Positions 1 to 8,000 of a stretch of 40,569 nt of DNA are shown one piece after another. The stretch spans positions 1 to 40,569 of the forward strand of contig SYLX01000110.1 in assembly GCA_005808505.1 (NCBI GenBank), in the 5' to 3' direction. Numbering within the stretch: the first letter of the stretch is position 1; every line of letters starts with the position of its first letter. Source of the stretch: Bdellovibrionales bacterium. GTDB lineage: Bacteria > Bdellovibrionota > Bdellovibrionia > Bdellovibrionales > JAMPXM01. Below the pieces are notes generated by a model. It saw nothing but the letters and a program-made list of their open reading frames with translations. It ran no database searches and was not told the origin of the DNA. Made by a program: the position numbers and the translations under genes.

Positions 1-4
1 ATTT

Positions 5-1147
5 ATGAAAACGTCTGCTCAAAAACTCTTCTCGAAATTCCAGTCGCGGGTCCAAGCTTCTGTCGGTATCGGACTCTGTGCGCTGGCGCTGACGACGGCG
101 GGTTGTAACAAGCAGCCGGGTAGCTTCTCGCTCCTCTCTGACGGCAATTCGTTCAAACAGAACGACGTCGAGATCAACGGTAAAATCGACGTCCTCTGGG
201 TTGTCGACAACTCGGGCTCGATGCAGACTTCGCAGGAGAACGTCGCGAAGAACTTCTCGAGCTTTATCTCGAAGTTCAAAGATAAAGGATATGATTTCCG
301 TATCGCGGTCATCGGTAGCGATGCGTACCGGGTGGCTCCATACGTGGGCGCGAAGGACAACCGGGAAAAGTTCCGCGATGGTGCTGGACAAAATCATTCG
401 GGAGTTTTCGTCATTGAACCTAGCACGCCCAATCTGGAGCAGACATTTATCACGAACATCATGCAGGGTGTTTACGGCTCTGGAGACGAAAGAGCTTTCT
501 CTTCATTCGAGTGGGCATTGAACTCTGAAATCAACAAAGAGTTCATTCCCAGCAATTTCTTACGCCCTGACGCATTCCTTGCCGTGATTATCGTCAGCGA
601 TGAGGATGATTTTTCATACGATGGTGGCGCACTAAACGAAAATTACAACGATCCTGCTCTCCATAAAATTGAACGGTACGTTAATTTTCTTGATGAGAAG
701 ATGGGCTTGACTACGGAAGCCCTAAAAGCGGGACGAAGCTCGAAATATAATGTGAATGCTATCTCGATTCTCGACGATGCTTGTCGCCTTAAGCTCGATC
801 CCGGCGGCAATGGCGCCCAAAAAATTGGTCGACGTTACATTGAGTTGGCAAATGCAACTGGAGGCGTCAAAGGCTCTTTGTGTAGTGATTTCGGCTCTAC
901 ACTTGCCGACATCTCCGCAAAGATCATCCAGCTCCGCTCCAAGTTCTATCTCAATGGAGAGCCGAATCCTGAGACGATCCGCGTAATCGTGAACGGTCAG
1001 GAAATCCCGCGAGTAGTACCTGGTGTTCAAGAAGGTGGCTTCATCTACGACTCGTCTGATAACAGCATCATGTTCGTAGGTGATGGTTACACGCCTGGAC
1101 CTGGTGCAAGCATCCAGGTGAGCTTCGACCCGAAAGGTCTCCGGTAA
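5..1147 (+). CDS. Lipoprotein with von Willebrand factor A (VWA) domain
   Basis: This is a 380-residue secreted lipoprotein. A signal peptide occupies residues 1-33 and ends in the lipobox TAGC, so Cys34 would be lipidated. A VWA domain follows directly: the strand IDVLWVVDNSGSM holds the MIDAS metal site D-x-S-x-S (D68, S70, S72), and a second acidic strand, IIVSDEDDF, lies near residue 200. The C-terminal 90 residues resemble a small beta-rich domain and are not recognised. VWA domains bind protein ligands through a divalent metal; here the likely place is the inner leaflet of the outer membrane or the cell surface, and the partner is unknown. The start lies five bases into the window, so its ribosome-binding site and promoter cannot be seen, and a more upstream start cannot be excluded. 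The fold is well supported; the role is not. Confidence 0.88.
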   Translation: MKTSAQKLFSKFQSRVQASVGIGLCALALTTAGCNKQPGSFSLLSDGNSFKQNDVEINGKIDVLWVVDNSGSMQTSQENVAKNFSSFISKFKDKGYDFRIAVIGSDAYRVAPYVGAKDNREKFRDGAGQNHSGVFVIEPSTPNLEQTFITNIMQGVYGSGDERAFSSFEWALNSEINKEFIPSNFLRPDAFLAVIIVSDEDDFSYDGGALNENYNDPALHKIERYVNFLDEKMGLTTEALKAGRSSKYNVNAISILDDACRLKLDPGGNGAQKIGRRYIELANATGGVKGSLCSDFGSTLADISAKIIQLRSKFYLNGEPNPETIRVIVNGQEIPRVVPGVQEGGFIYDSSDNSIMFVGDGYTPGPGASIQVSFDPKGLR

Positions 1148-1186
1148 TCTCCATCGGGAATAACCGACGGGCTTTAGAAACTCTCT

Positions 1187-1216
1187 TTGCCCTCTGAAAA
1201 CTGAACGACCTATACT
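1187..1216 (+). promoter_or_regulatory. Sigma-70-like promoter for the PotD-like gene
   Basis: TTGCCC at 1187-1192 and TATACT at 1211-1216 are separated by 18 bases. The start codon follows the -10 box by only 10 bases, so the transcript would be nearly leaderless. A GAAGG just before the ATG would then probably lie outside or at the very 5' end of the RNA. Confidence 0.45.
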
Positions 1217-1226
1217 GAAGGCCTCT

Positions 1227-2258
1227 ATGCGAGGCCTTCGTCTTTCCGTCATCCTGCCGCTTGCTATTGCCGTCGTCGTTGGAACGATTTGGGGTCTTTG
1301 GATCCGTCGCAATCAAGAGCTCAAGAGCGCAGCCTCTGATGCCACCGCCGAAATTCATGTTCTCAGCTACCGTGGGCTTTTGAGTTCCACACTTCTGAAG
1401 CGCTTTGAGAGCGAAACTTCGATTCGCGTTGTGCTCACGGAAGCCGAGACTCCCGAAGCTCTTTGGGAAAAACTTGAATCCGCAACTCCTCAGACTTTTG
1501 ACTTAGTTACGCTTTTTTCCTACCAGATCCCTTTAGCCGCGAGCCTCACGAGACTTCAGCCGCTTCCTCTCTCAAAGCTCAAGAATCTTCAGTCGATTTC
1601 ACCTGACTTCCGCGAGATCCCGGTCGATCGAAGTTTTGAAGCCGTTGTGCCCGTTCTTTGGGGAATTTCCGGTCTGTTGACCGACACGCGAAAAATCGCG
1701 CAACCGCCGGAAACGATCCAGAGCGCTCTCAATAGCAAGGCAAAGTTGGGTCTCCCTAACTCGACCATGGAACTCGCGCGCCTCATTGGGGAAGGAAAAG
1801 ACCTAAAGAAGAGCTTGAACACTTTCCTTGAGAGCATCGTGCTCGCTGAAGATTACTTAAGCCCAACAAGCCTTTTGCGCAGTGCGAATCCGCCGAGTTT
1901 TCTGATCATCAGCCACGGAGAAAGCGCATTCGGCACACCGAGCGAAGCGCATTTTAAATTTCAAATTCCCCAGGAAGGCGGCCTCTTCTGGACGCTTTCG
2001 TTTGCGCTTCACCAAAACGCGCGCTTTGAAGCAGAGGCCTTGAGGCTTTTAGATTTCCTTCTTGAAACGGATTCCAGCCTCGACTTGGTTCAAAGCTATC
2101 GCCAAGCCTCAACGAACCGCACCCTTGAGGCTACGGACATCGACGCGCGCCTAAAGCCGTCTTACTTAAGACAAGTGCCGCTTAACCGTGTGATCGTCTG
2201 GAAAGATTTTTCAAGAGCGCGAGAGATTCGCGCGCTCCTCGATGCGAAGAAAAATTAA
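1227..2258 (+). CDS. PotD-like periplasmic solute-binding protein (family 1)
   Basis: A 343-residue protein with an N-terminal hydrophobic segment (residues 5-25) that acts as an uncleaved anchor or a signal peptide. The mature part follows the layout of spermidine/putrescine-binding PotD proteins: an opening strand IHVLSYRGLLSSTLLKRFE, then a helix and strand (TSIRVVLTEAETPEALWEKL), then FDLVTLFSYQIP, and later AVVPVLWGISGLLTDT, which corresponds to the VPY-WGT-G segment of PotD. No ABC permease or ATPase gene is adjacent, so transport is not assured; orphan binding proteins may act as sensors or have changed role. It is convergent with the lipoprotein gene at 2255-2800 and the two stop codons interlock within TTAA. 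The family call is good; polyamine specificity is not claimed. Confidence 0.7.
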   Translation: MRGLRLSVILPLAIAVVVGTIWGLWIRRNQELKSAASDATAEIHVLSYRGLLSSTLLKRFESETSIRVVLTEAETPEALWEKLESATPQTFDLVTLFSYQIPLAASLTRLQPLPLSKLKNLQSISPDFREIPVDRSFEAVVPVLWGISGLLTDTRKIAQPPETIQSALNSKAKLGLPNSTMELARLIGEGKDLKKSLNTFLESIVLAEDYLSPTSLLRSANPPSFLIISHGESAFGTPSEAHFKFQIPQEGGLFWTLSFALHQNARFEAEALRLLDFLLETDSSLDLVQSYRQASTNRTLEATDIDARLKPSYLRQVPLNRVIVWKDFSRAREIRALLDAKKN

Positions 2259-2800
2259 GTGCGAGTCATAACATCGAGCGTTCGCTCCGAATCGCCAACA
2301 CTGTTGACGATCTCCCTGCCGCTCTCGTCGATGACCTTCATGTAAACTTTCACTTTATGCTGGCGATCCCAGCGGTACTTTGAGGTCGGCACCTTCACCA
2401 GGACTCGGAAGCGCCCATTCTCATCGCAGGCGACCGTCGTTCGAACGGCTTGCTGGGTTGTAGAACCATCTGCCGCACCGTCGAGAATCCATTGATAGTA
2501 AAAGACCGAGCCCGGGTACCCACCGGTGTCGCAAGTCCCAGCGACGTCGAAACACGAGGAAGCATTACAACCCGTGCCCGCAATTTGATTTTCGACGCTG
2601 AAGAGTTGCATCGAAATATCCATGCGCACGTATTGAAGATCTTCCTCGCAATTCACGCCGAGACAAGGCTTAATATCCTCATCGTCATAGAGAGGATTGT
2701 CGGCGGATTCCATCGTGCCGCAGTTCTGGAATCCGAGCGTAAGAAACACGCCCACCAGTCCGACCACGACTAAATTCAGGATTTTTGAGAATCGCTTCAT
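2255..2800 (-). CDS. Small lipoprotein, FQNC-type lipobox
   Basis: About 181 residues, starting at the ATG whose last base is 2800 (MKRFSKILNL). A hydrophobic stretch (VVVGLVGVFLTLGF) is followed by QNC, a lipobox variant frequent in Bdellovibrio lipoproteins but unlike the classical L-x-x-C consensus. The mature region contains several cysteines (GVNCEED, GTGCNASSCFDVAGTCD) that could form disulfides, then a beta-rich part with FYYQWILDGAAD and a C-terminal strand-rich half. No family was recognised. A longer reading frame extends 51 bases upstream, but the start chosen places the signal sequence at the N-terminus. It faces the OppA-like gene divergently and converges on the PotD-like gene. 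Confidence 0.7.
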   Translation of the reverse strand: MKRFSKILNLVVVGLVGVFLTLGFQNCGTMESADNPLYDDEDIKPCLGVNCEEDLQYVRMDISMQLFSVENQIAGTGCNASSCFDVAGTCDTGGYPGSVFYYQWILDGAADGSTTQQAVRTTVACDENGRFRVLVKVPTSKYRWDRQHKVKVYMKVIDESGREIVNSVGDSERTLDVMTRT

Positions 2801-2881
2801 ATGAGACGACCGCATCCAAATCATGAAGACGTCCGAAGACGCCAGACCCAATGTCTCGACCTTTCACAGTATATCGACAGA

Positions 2882-4492
2882 ATGAGACAAAGACTTCAGT
2901 CCAGACGCATCGGCACAAGATTTTCCGGCGCACTCCCCTCCCCTACTGGGAACTCTTCAGCAATATCCGCAAGATGCGCCGTTCTGTTCATTGGAATTTT
3001 CATGTGCTCTCAACCGGCGCTGTCTCAAAAAGAAACAGCACCTCAAGTCTTTCGTTACCACATCCCCAACGAGCCGCACTCATTAGACCCCTCGAAGCTG
3101 ACATCTACCGACGCGAGCTACTTCTTTAACAACGTCATGAGGGGCCTGTACTCTTACTCCAATCGCGAAGGTCTCAAACCCGAAGGCGCAAAAGCGTGTC
3201 GATTTGAGACGCCCACACGTCTGGCGTGTGAGCTTTCCAATGATTTCTTGTGGAGCGACGGTAGCCGCGTGGAGGCTCAAGATTACATTCGCTCCTTTCG
3301 CCGACTCGTGAGCTCAAAATCAAAAAATCCGAGCGTTGAACTTTTAAAGAACGTGCGAAACGCGATCAAAGTGAATGCAGGCGAAGTTCCTGCCGAGCAG
3401 CTGGGGATCAGCGCCCCGACGCGTGAGAAAATCGTAATTGAGTTTGATCTTCCGGATCCCGATTTTCTCTACAAGCTGACCGCGAGCGTACTTGTTCCCG
3501 TAAGGACCGAAACTTTTCCTGAAAAACCCTCGCTTCAAGGCGCACTCTTCAATGGACCTTATGTCGTGAAAGAATGGGTTTCAGGTCGACGACTGCGCCT
3601 TGAGCCGAATCCCTTCTACAAAAGAGGACATGCGAAACGCCCTCCCGTCGAGGTCCTCTTCATCGACGACGATCAAACTGCGCTGACGCTTTACGATCAA
3701 AAAACTTTGAGCTTCCTCCGGAGGCTACCGCTTCCCTTTGTTGCGCAATTTAAGGATCGAAACGACTTCCACCTAGCACTCATGGCCCGCTTTGATTACA
3801 TCGGCTTCGGAGATGAACTCAAAAGCGAAGCCGACCTTCGTCACGCCCTTTCCTACTCAGCCGACTTTCGAGAACTTCAAAAGCTTCTCGACGCGCTCGC
3901 CGGCGGAATCCCCGGATGCCCTGGGCTCAAATCCTCTCACCTGGACAAAAAGCGGTGCGTGGAATTCGATCTGAAGAAAGCGAAAACGCATTTTGCGAAA
4001 GTCTCTCCCGAGGCGCGCACCAAACGGTATAAGTTCTACTTTTCAAAGCTCGGTGGCGACAACGTGAAGCTTGCGGCTGAATGGTTTCAAGCGCAATGGA
4101 AGAAAAATCTCGGCCTTACGATCGACCTAGAGCAAACGGAACAAAGCGTTTACCTACAAACGCTGCGCTCCGCACCTCCGGCGATTTTTCGCAAAGGCGT
4201 CGGCCTTGAAAGACCGACCTGCCTTGCCGCCGTGGAAACTTTTGGCAAAGGCGGATCAGAGAACTTCATCAAACTTGCGGATCCGGAATTTGAGCGGCTC
4301 ATTTCAACACTCGCGCAAAAACCGAGGGATAAAAAGATCTGCGGAGATTCGATCCAGTGGCTTCTCGATCGTGCGATGCTGATCCCTTTAGGCGAAGTGG
4401 CGTTTGCGCTTTTGGCCAATCCCCGGTGGAAGGGCTGGGAGCTCAACGAAATGAATCAACTCGACCTAGCCAATTTACAGTTCCGTCCGTAA
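2882..4492 (+). CDS. OppA-like oligopeptide-binding protein (SBP family 5)
   Basis: The product is about 536 residues from the ATG at 2882; the open frame reaches back to 2801, but that ATG directly abuts the opposing start codon, so the downstream start is preferred. A hydrophobic signal segment (CAVLFIGIFMCSQPALSQ) lies about 30-50 residues in. The mature part begins with FRYHIPNEPHSLDPSKLTSTDASYFFNNVMRGLYSY, the usual opening of family-5 peptide-binding proteins, and continues with LSNDFLWSDGSRVEAQDYIRSFRRL and later NGPYVVKEW, all matching OppA/MppA. These proteins capture peptides in the periplasm for an ABC importer; no importer genes are in the window. Because the long N-region before the hydrophobic core is unusual, the exact start remains uncertain. 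Confidence 0.82.
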   Translation: MRQRLQSRRIGTRFSGALPSPTGNSSAISARCAVLFIGIFMCSQPALSQKETAPQVFRYHIPNEPHSLDPSKLTSTDASYFFNNVMRGLYSYSNREGLKPEGAKACRFETPTRLACELSNDFLWSDGSRVEAQDYIRSFRRLVSSKSKNPSVELLKNVRNAIKVNAGEVPAEQLGISAPTREKIVIEFDLPDPDFLYKLTASVLVPVRTETFPEKPSLQGALFNGPYVVKEWVSGRRLRLEPNPFYKRGHAKRPPVEVLFIDDDQTALTLYDQKTLSFLRRLPLPFVAQFKDRNDFHLALMARFDYIGFGDELKSEADLRHALSYSADFRELQKLLDALAGGIPGCPGLKSSHLDKKRCVEFDLKKAKTHFAKVSPEARTKRYKFYFSKLGGDNVKLAAEWFQAQWKKNLGLTIDLEQTEQSVYLQTLRSAPPAIFRKGVGLERPTCLAAVETFGKGGSENFIKLADPEFERLISTLAQKPRDKKICGDSIQWLLDRAMLIPLGEVAFALLANPRWKGWELNEMNQLDLANLQFRP

Positions 4493-4576
4493 ATCTCTTT
4501 TTAAAACAGCGGTCCTTTGTCTTGATCCGAATCGGCTTTTCAAGCTTTCCGATGGAGACGTCGATAGACTAAGAGC

Positions 4577-6304
4577 ATGAGCGATTCGGATCAAAACTCA
4601 AATGGATCAAAGGCTTCTAAGCCCGTTGGCTCGATCAACGAGGCGCAAACGCAACCTTCGGTTGCACCGCCTGAGATCAAAAAAAATCAATCGCGCATGG
4701 ACCGCTACCGCAGTCTTGTCGATATCGGAATCGCTCTCTCGAGCGAAAAAGAAGTCAGTCGCATTCTCGATCTCATTTTGGAAAAAGCGCTCGAGACGAC
4801 GGATGCAGATGCCGCGAGCATCTCACTTACGGAAAATATCCGCATCGATTCCATCGGAAATTCCGGGCAAAAGTATTTTCCTGTTCTTCGGTTTCACCGC
4901 AACGCGAACCGGAACTTCAAACAACATCTGCACGATAAAGTTCTCACGCTCGACGATACGAGCATCGCGGGCTTCGTCGCGATTCACGGGAGCATCGTGC
5001 GCGTTGACGACTGCTACCAGATTCCCGCAGATGTTCCCTATAAGTTCAACCCGGCGACGGATCAAGAAACCGATTACCGCACGATCTCGATGCTTTCCGT
5101 TCCCATGCAGAGTTCAGGTGGAAAAGTCCGCGGTGTTTTGCAGATCCTCAATAAAATTCGTCCGGGCAGCCCCTCTGCCCAAAACAAAAAAGCGAAACTC
5201 GATTTTGCAAACGACGTGATTACGTTTACGGATGAAGACGCAGAACTCATGCAGGTCTTCGCATCGCAAGCGGCGATTGCGCTTGAAAACGCCCGCCTCA
5301 CTGAAGATATCGAAAATCTTTTCGAGAGTTTTATACGCGCATCCGTCACTGCCATTGAGGCGCGAGACCCCACAACGAGCGGTCATAGCGATCGCGTGGC
5401 GGTGCTCACGGTCGAATTCGCCCGCGCGGTTCACCAATGTCCCGAAGGTCCGCTCAAGACCACCGAGTTCTCCGAACAACAGATCCGCGAGCTCCGCTAC
5501 GCGGCGCTTTTGCACGATTTCGGCAAGATCGGCGTTCGCGAATCGGTTCTAAATAAACAGTTCAAGCTTTACCCTCACGAGATGGAGACGGTGCTCTTAC
5601 GCCTCGATTCCGCCCGAGCACGTCAAGAAATGCTCGCGTGGAAAGATATGGCAACAGAGCTTGCGCAAATGATCGAGCGTGGCGAACAAGCTCCCACGCG
5701 AGATCGGCTGCTCGGCATTTCGAAAAAAATTGATCTTTTCGCCCAGCAACTCCAACAGGTTCGCTTATCGATCGTGAAAGCTAACCAACCGCAAATCGTC
5801 GAAGAAGATTTTGATATCGCGTCGCTGATGAGCTGGATCAACAAGACTTCTCGCGATCTCGATCAAACACTTTTGACGCCAGAAGAGATCATCAAACTCT
5901 CTCTGCCTAAAGGGTCTTTGAGCGAAGAGGAGCGTCGCGAGATTGAGTCGCACGTCAGCCACACGTACTCATTCCTTCGCCAGATTGCGTGGACTGAAGA
6001 TTTAGCGAGCGTTCCCGACATCGCGCACGCGCATCACGAAAAATGCGACGGCTCCGGATACCCGCGTGGCCTTACGAATGAACATATTCCGATTCAGGCT
6101 AAGATGATGACGATCTCGGATATCTACGACGCCCTGACGTCGATGGATCGCCCCTACAAGCCGGCCGCGTCGCCGGAGCGGGCGCTCGAGATCCTGCAGC
6201 TTGAAGCCCGTCGTGGAAAGCTTGATCTCGATCTCCTTAAGATCTTCGTTGAAGCACAGGTCTTCCGCACGGCCGACGGCATGCGCATGCGCAAAGCCTC
6301 TTAA
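4577..6304 (+). CDS. GAF and HD-GYP domain protein, probable cyclic-di-GMP phosphodiesterase
   Basis: A 575-residue cytosolic signalling protein. Residues about 41-240 form a GAF sensor domain (LILEKALETTDADAASISL, then AIALENARL). Residues 250-570 form an HD-GYP domain: H270 in TSGHSDR, H313-D314 in LLHDFGKIG, HHE at 486-488, GYP at 494-496 and D515 in DIYDALTS. All metal-binding positions look intact, so hydrolysis of cyclic-di-GMP is expected. Between the HD motif and the next conserved helix there is an extra helical stretch, roughly residues 330-445, which is absent from typical HD-GYP domains. A TAGACT box lies six bases before the ATG without a clear Shine-Dalgarno site. A hairpin terminator follows. 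Cyclic-di-GMP controls motility and predation in Bdellovibrio; the link to those here is inference. Confidence 0.9.
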   Translation: MSDSDQNSNGSKASKPVGSINEAQTQPSVAPPEIKKNQSRMDRYRSLVDIGIALSSEKEVSRILDLILEKALETTDADAASISLTENIRIDSIGNSGQKYFPVLRFHRNANRNFKQHLHDKVLTLDDTSIAGFVAIHGSIVRVDDCYQIPADVPYKFNPATDQETDYRTISMLSVPMQSSGGKVRGVLQILNKIRPGSPSAQNKKAKLDFANDVITFTDEDAELMQVFASQAAIALENARLTEDIENLFESFIRASVTAIEARDPTTSGHSDRVAVLTVEFARAVHQCPEGPLKTTEFSEQQIRELRYAALLHDFGKIGVRESVLNKQFKLYPHEMETVLLRLDSARARQEMLAWKDMATELAQMIERGEQAPTRDRLLGISKKIDLFAQQLQQVRLSIVKANQPQIVEEDFDIASLMSWINKTSRDLDQTLLTPEEIIKLSLPKGSLSEEERREIESHVSHTYSFLRQIAWTEDLASVPDIAHAHHEKCDGSGYPRGLTNEHIPIQAKMMTISDIYDALTSMDRPYKPAASPERALEILQLEARRGKLDLDLLKIFVEAQVFRTADGMRMRKAS

Positions 6305-6309
6305 GGCGC

Positions 6310-6346
6310 GGTTTGCTATTTCGTTGAGCAAACCGACCTTTTCTTT
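6310..6346 (+). terminator. Hairpin terminator after the HD-GYP gene
   Basis: GGTTTGCT (6310-6317) and AGCAAACC (6327-6334) form a perfect 8-bp stem with a 9-base loop, followed by a T-rich tract (ccttttcttt). It sits six bases after the stop codon. Confidence 0.6.
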
Positions 6347-6372
6347 GACTTTACCCACTCCCCTCCTATGAA
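6345..6372 (+). promoter_or_regulatory. Promoter of the histone-fold gene
   Basis: TTGACT at 6345-6350 and TATGAA at 6367-6372, spaced by 16 bases. The leader would be about 40 bases and carries the strong site CGGAGGA at 6407-6413, six bases before the ATG. The promoter starts inside the T-tract of the preceding terminator. Confidence 0.5.
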
Positions 6373-6418
6373 ATCTGAAGTCGCAGACAACATGCATTGC
6401 TCATAACGGAGGATTTCC

Positions 6419-6634
6419 ATGGCAAAAGCAAAAAAAGGCGCAAAAGGCGGCAATAAGAAAAACGAAATCGTTATCGTCGGTTCGAAAATGAAAGACGCGA
6501 TTCGTTCTTCTGGCTGCAACGTAGCTGGTGACGCGATCGAATTCTTGAACGAAAAAGTTCACGCGATGATTCAAGGTGCCGTTAAGCGCGCACAAGAAAA
6601 CGGCCGTAAAACAGTTCGCGGTTACGACTTCTAA
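6419..6634 (+). CDS. Bacterial histone-fold DNA-binding protein (Bd0055-like)
   Basis: A 71-residue basic protein. Residues 1-15 are a lysine/alanine/glycine-rich tail. Residues 22-32 (SKMKDAIRSSG) fit helix 1 of a histone fold, 36-62 (AGDAIEFLNEKV through KRAQENG) the long helix 2, and GRKTVRGYDF the loop-2 signature that archaeal histones show as GRKT(V/I)KAEDI. The third helix is almost absent, as is usual for the short bacterial histones. B. bacteriovorus has such a protein, Bd0055, reported as a major nucleoid constituent, so a dimeric, abundant DNA-coating protein is expected here. A good promoter and a strong ribosome-binding site agree with high expression. It is a single-gene unit between the HD-GYP gene and the dehydrogenase gene. 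The fold assignment is by pattern, not by structure prediction. Confidence 0.85.
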   Translation: MAKAKKGAKGGNKKNEIVIVGSKMKDAIRSSGCNVAGDAIEFLNEKVHAMIQGAVKRAQENGRKTVRGYDF

Positions 6635-6638
6635 TCAA

Positions 6639-6672
6639 CGATCGAGACCGCCTGACGCGGTATCGTGTCTTT
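6639..6672 (+). terminator. Probable weak terminator after the histone gene
   Basis: ACCGC (6647-6651) pairs with GCGGT (6657-6661) around a 5-base loop, and flanking CGAT/ATCG can extend the stem across a 4-base bulge. The downstream tract (tgtctttgattt) is only moderately T-rich. Confidence 0.4.
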
Positions 6673-6790
6673 GATTTGAGTTGAAGATTTGGCTCCTCCG
6701 AAGATGACCTCCCGATGGAGAAAATTCTTTTGAGGGGCCAAATTCGTTATCAGCCCACCATCATCCGACCCCAAATACGGAGGATCACCG

Positions 6791-7543
6791 ATGCCAAACT
6801 TCCAAGAAAAACCAAGCGCCGTAATCACGGGTGGTGGAACCGGCATCGGCCTTGCGATTGCAGAAAGATTTCTCAAAGAGGGTTGGCGCGCCGTCGTCAT
6901 CGGTCGACGCCTTGACCCACTCGAAAATTTGAAACGGCGACAGCCCGAAGATGTTTTGGTTCTACAATGCGATCTCACCAAGCCCGAGAGCGTTCATGAA
7001 ACTTACGATCTTATTGCGGCCGAGCCGCGATTTAACCAAGTTCGCTGTCTCGTAAATAACGCCGGCATCTACGAGAAAAGGGCGTTCAAACAAACCGGCG
7101 ACACGCTCTGGCAGGCCATGTTCGAAACGAATCTTCTCGGCGCCGTGCGGATGACTCGCGAACTCCTGCCGCTTTTGGAAAAGCATCAAGGCTCGATCGT
7201 AAACGTTTCTTCGACTCTCGGATTAAAGCCCGTCGACGGAACGAGCGCCTACTCCGCTCTCAAAGCTGCGATGATCAATTGGACGCAAACGCTTGCCATC
7301 GAATGCGCAAGGCAAAACGTTCGCGCTAATTGCATCTGCCCAGGGATAGTCGACACACCCATTCACGCCTTTCACGGCCAAACTGAAGACGAAAAAGCCG
7401 CCTCTCTCGGCGGACTCCAGCCTCTGGGCCGGATCGGCCAACCGAGCGATATCGCCCACGGCGTGTGGTCGCTCGCAGGTCCAGGTTCGGAGTGGATCAC
7501 GGGAAGCATTCTCAACGTTGACGGGGGGATCTTTCTCGCCTGA
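6791..7543 (+). CDS. Short-chain dehydrogenase/reductase (SDR), possible pterin reductase
   Basis: A 250-residue classical SDR. The NAD(P)-binding motif TGGGTGIG lies at residues 13-20, NNAG at 89-92, and the catalytic Ser140/141, Tyr154 and Lys158 (Y-S-A-L-K) are in place, followed by the PG motif at 184-185. An arginine pair, RR at 39-40, after the second strand hints at NADP(H). GGAGG is placed seven bases before the ATG. The substrate cannot be read from the sequence, but the gene is followed within 10 bases by two 6-pyruvoyl-tetrahydropterin-synthase-like genes. In biopterin synthesis an SDR (sepiapterin reductase) acts directly after that synthase, so a pterin reductase is a reasonable inference. 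A generic 3-oxoacyl or sugar-alcohol dehydrogenase is the alternative. Confidence 0.85.
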   Translation: MPNFQEKPSAVITGGGTGIGLAIAERFLKEGWRAVVIGRRLDPLENLKRRQPEDVLVLQCDLTKPESVHETYDLIAAEPRFNQVRCLVNNAGIYEKRAFKQTGDTLWQAMFETNLLGAVRMTRELLPLLEKHQGSIVNVSSTLGLKPVDGTSAYSALKAAMINWTQTLAIECARQNVRANCICPGIVDTPIHAFHGQTEDEKAASLGGLQPLGRIGQPSDIAHGVWSLAGPGSEWITGSILNVDGGIFLA

Positions 7544-7553
7544 AGATCAATTC

Positions 7554-8000
7554 ATGCGAGAACAGCCTGCGAACGATACCAACGAAATCCGCGCGACCCT
7601 TGCTCGTCGCGTGCTTTTCTCGAGCGCTCATTTCTACAACCAGAAACAGTTCACGGCCGAAAAGAATCGAGAGACTTTCGGGCTTTGCTATACGCCTTAC
7701 GGCCACGGACACAACTACATCCTCGAAGTGTTTGTCTCAGGGCCGATCGATCCGCACACGAAATTGGTTATAGATCTCGCCGACCTCGATGCAATGTTGA
7801 AAGAGGTCGCGGCATTGCTTGATCACCGACATCTCAACTTCGATATCGATGAATTCAAAGCAAAGATCCCGACAACCGAGAATATCGCGCTCTATCTTCA
7901 CGAGGCTGTTCTCTCACGCCTGAAAGTTTGGCCCACGTTAAAACTTGATCGATTGCGCCTCTACGAAACCGACGATCTGTGGGCGGAGGTCACGGCATGA
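7554..8000 (+). CDS. 6-pyruvoyl-tetrahydropterin synthase (PTPS/QueD family)
   Basis: A 148-residue protein from the ATG at 7554; a TTG 36 bases upstream, inside the preceding gene, is less likely. It resembles animal PTPS closely: zinc-binding H26 (SSAHFYN), H51 and H53 (C-x5-HGH spacing, FGLCYTPYGHGHNY), catalytic Cys45, the D90-H91 pair in LLDHRHLNFD, TTEN at 107-110 and the pterin-anchoring Glu138 in YETDD. The family converts 7,8-dihydroneopterin triphosphate to 6-pyruvoyltetrahydropterin, or to carboxytetrahydropterin in queuosine synthesis. The C-x5-HGH spacing, different from the C-x3-HGH of E. coli QueD, favours the biopterin-type reaction. It overlaps the next, related gene by ATGA. 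All catalytic residues seem present. Confidence 0.9.
   Translation: MREQPANDTNEIRATLARRVLFSSAHFYNQKQFTAEKNRETFGLCYTPYGHGHNYILEVFVSGPIDPHTKLVIDLADLDAMLKEVAALLDHRHLNFDIDEFKAKIPTTENIALYLHEAVLSRLKVWPTLKLDRLRLYETDDLWAEVTA

Noticed and set aside
722..1312. A 196-residue open frame antisense to the VWA lipoprotein
   Set aside because: Composition is arginine-rich and random; it crosses the end of the VWA gene and the start of the next plus-strand gene. The plus-strand products have recognisable domains.
4602..5219. A 205-residue plus-strand frame within the GAF/HD-GYP gene
   Set aside because: Out of frame with a clear GAF domain; very rich in Arg and Ser, typical of a shifted frame.
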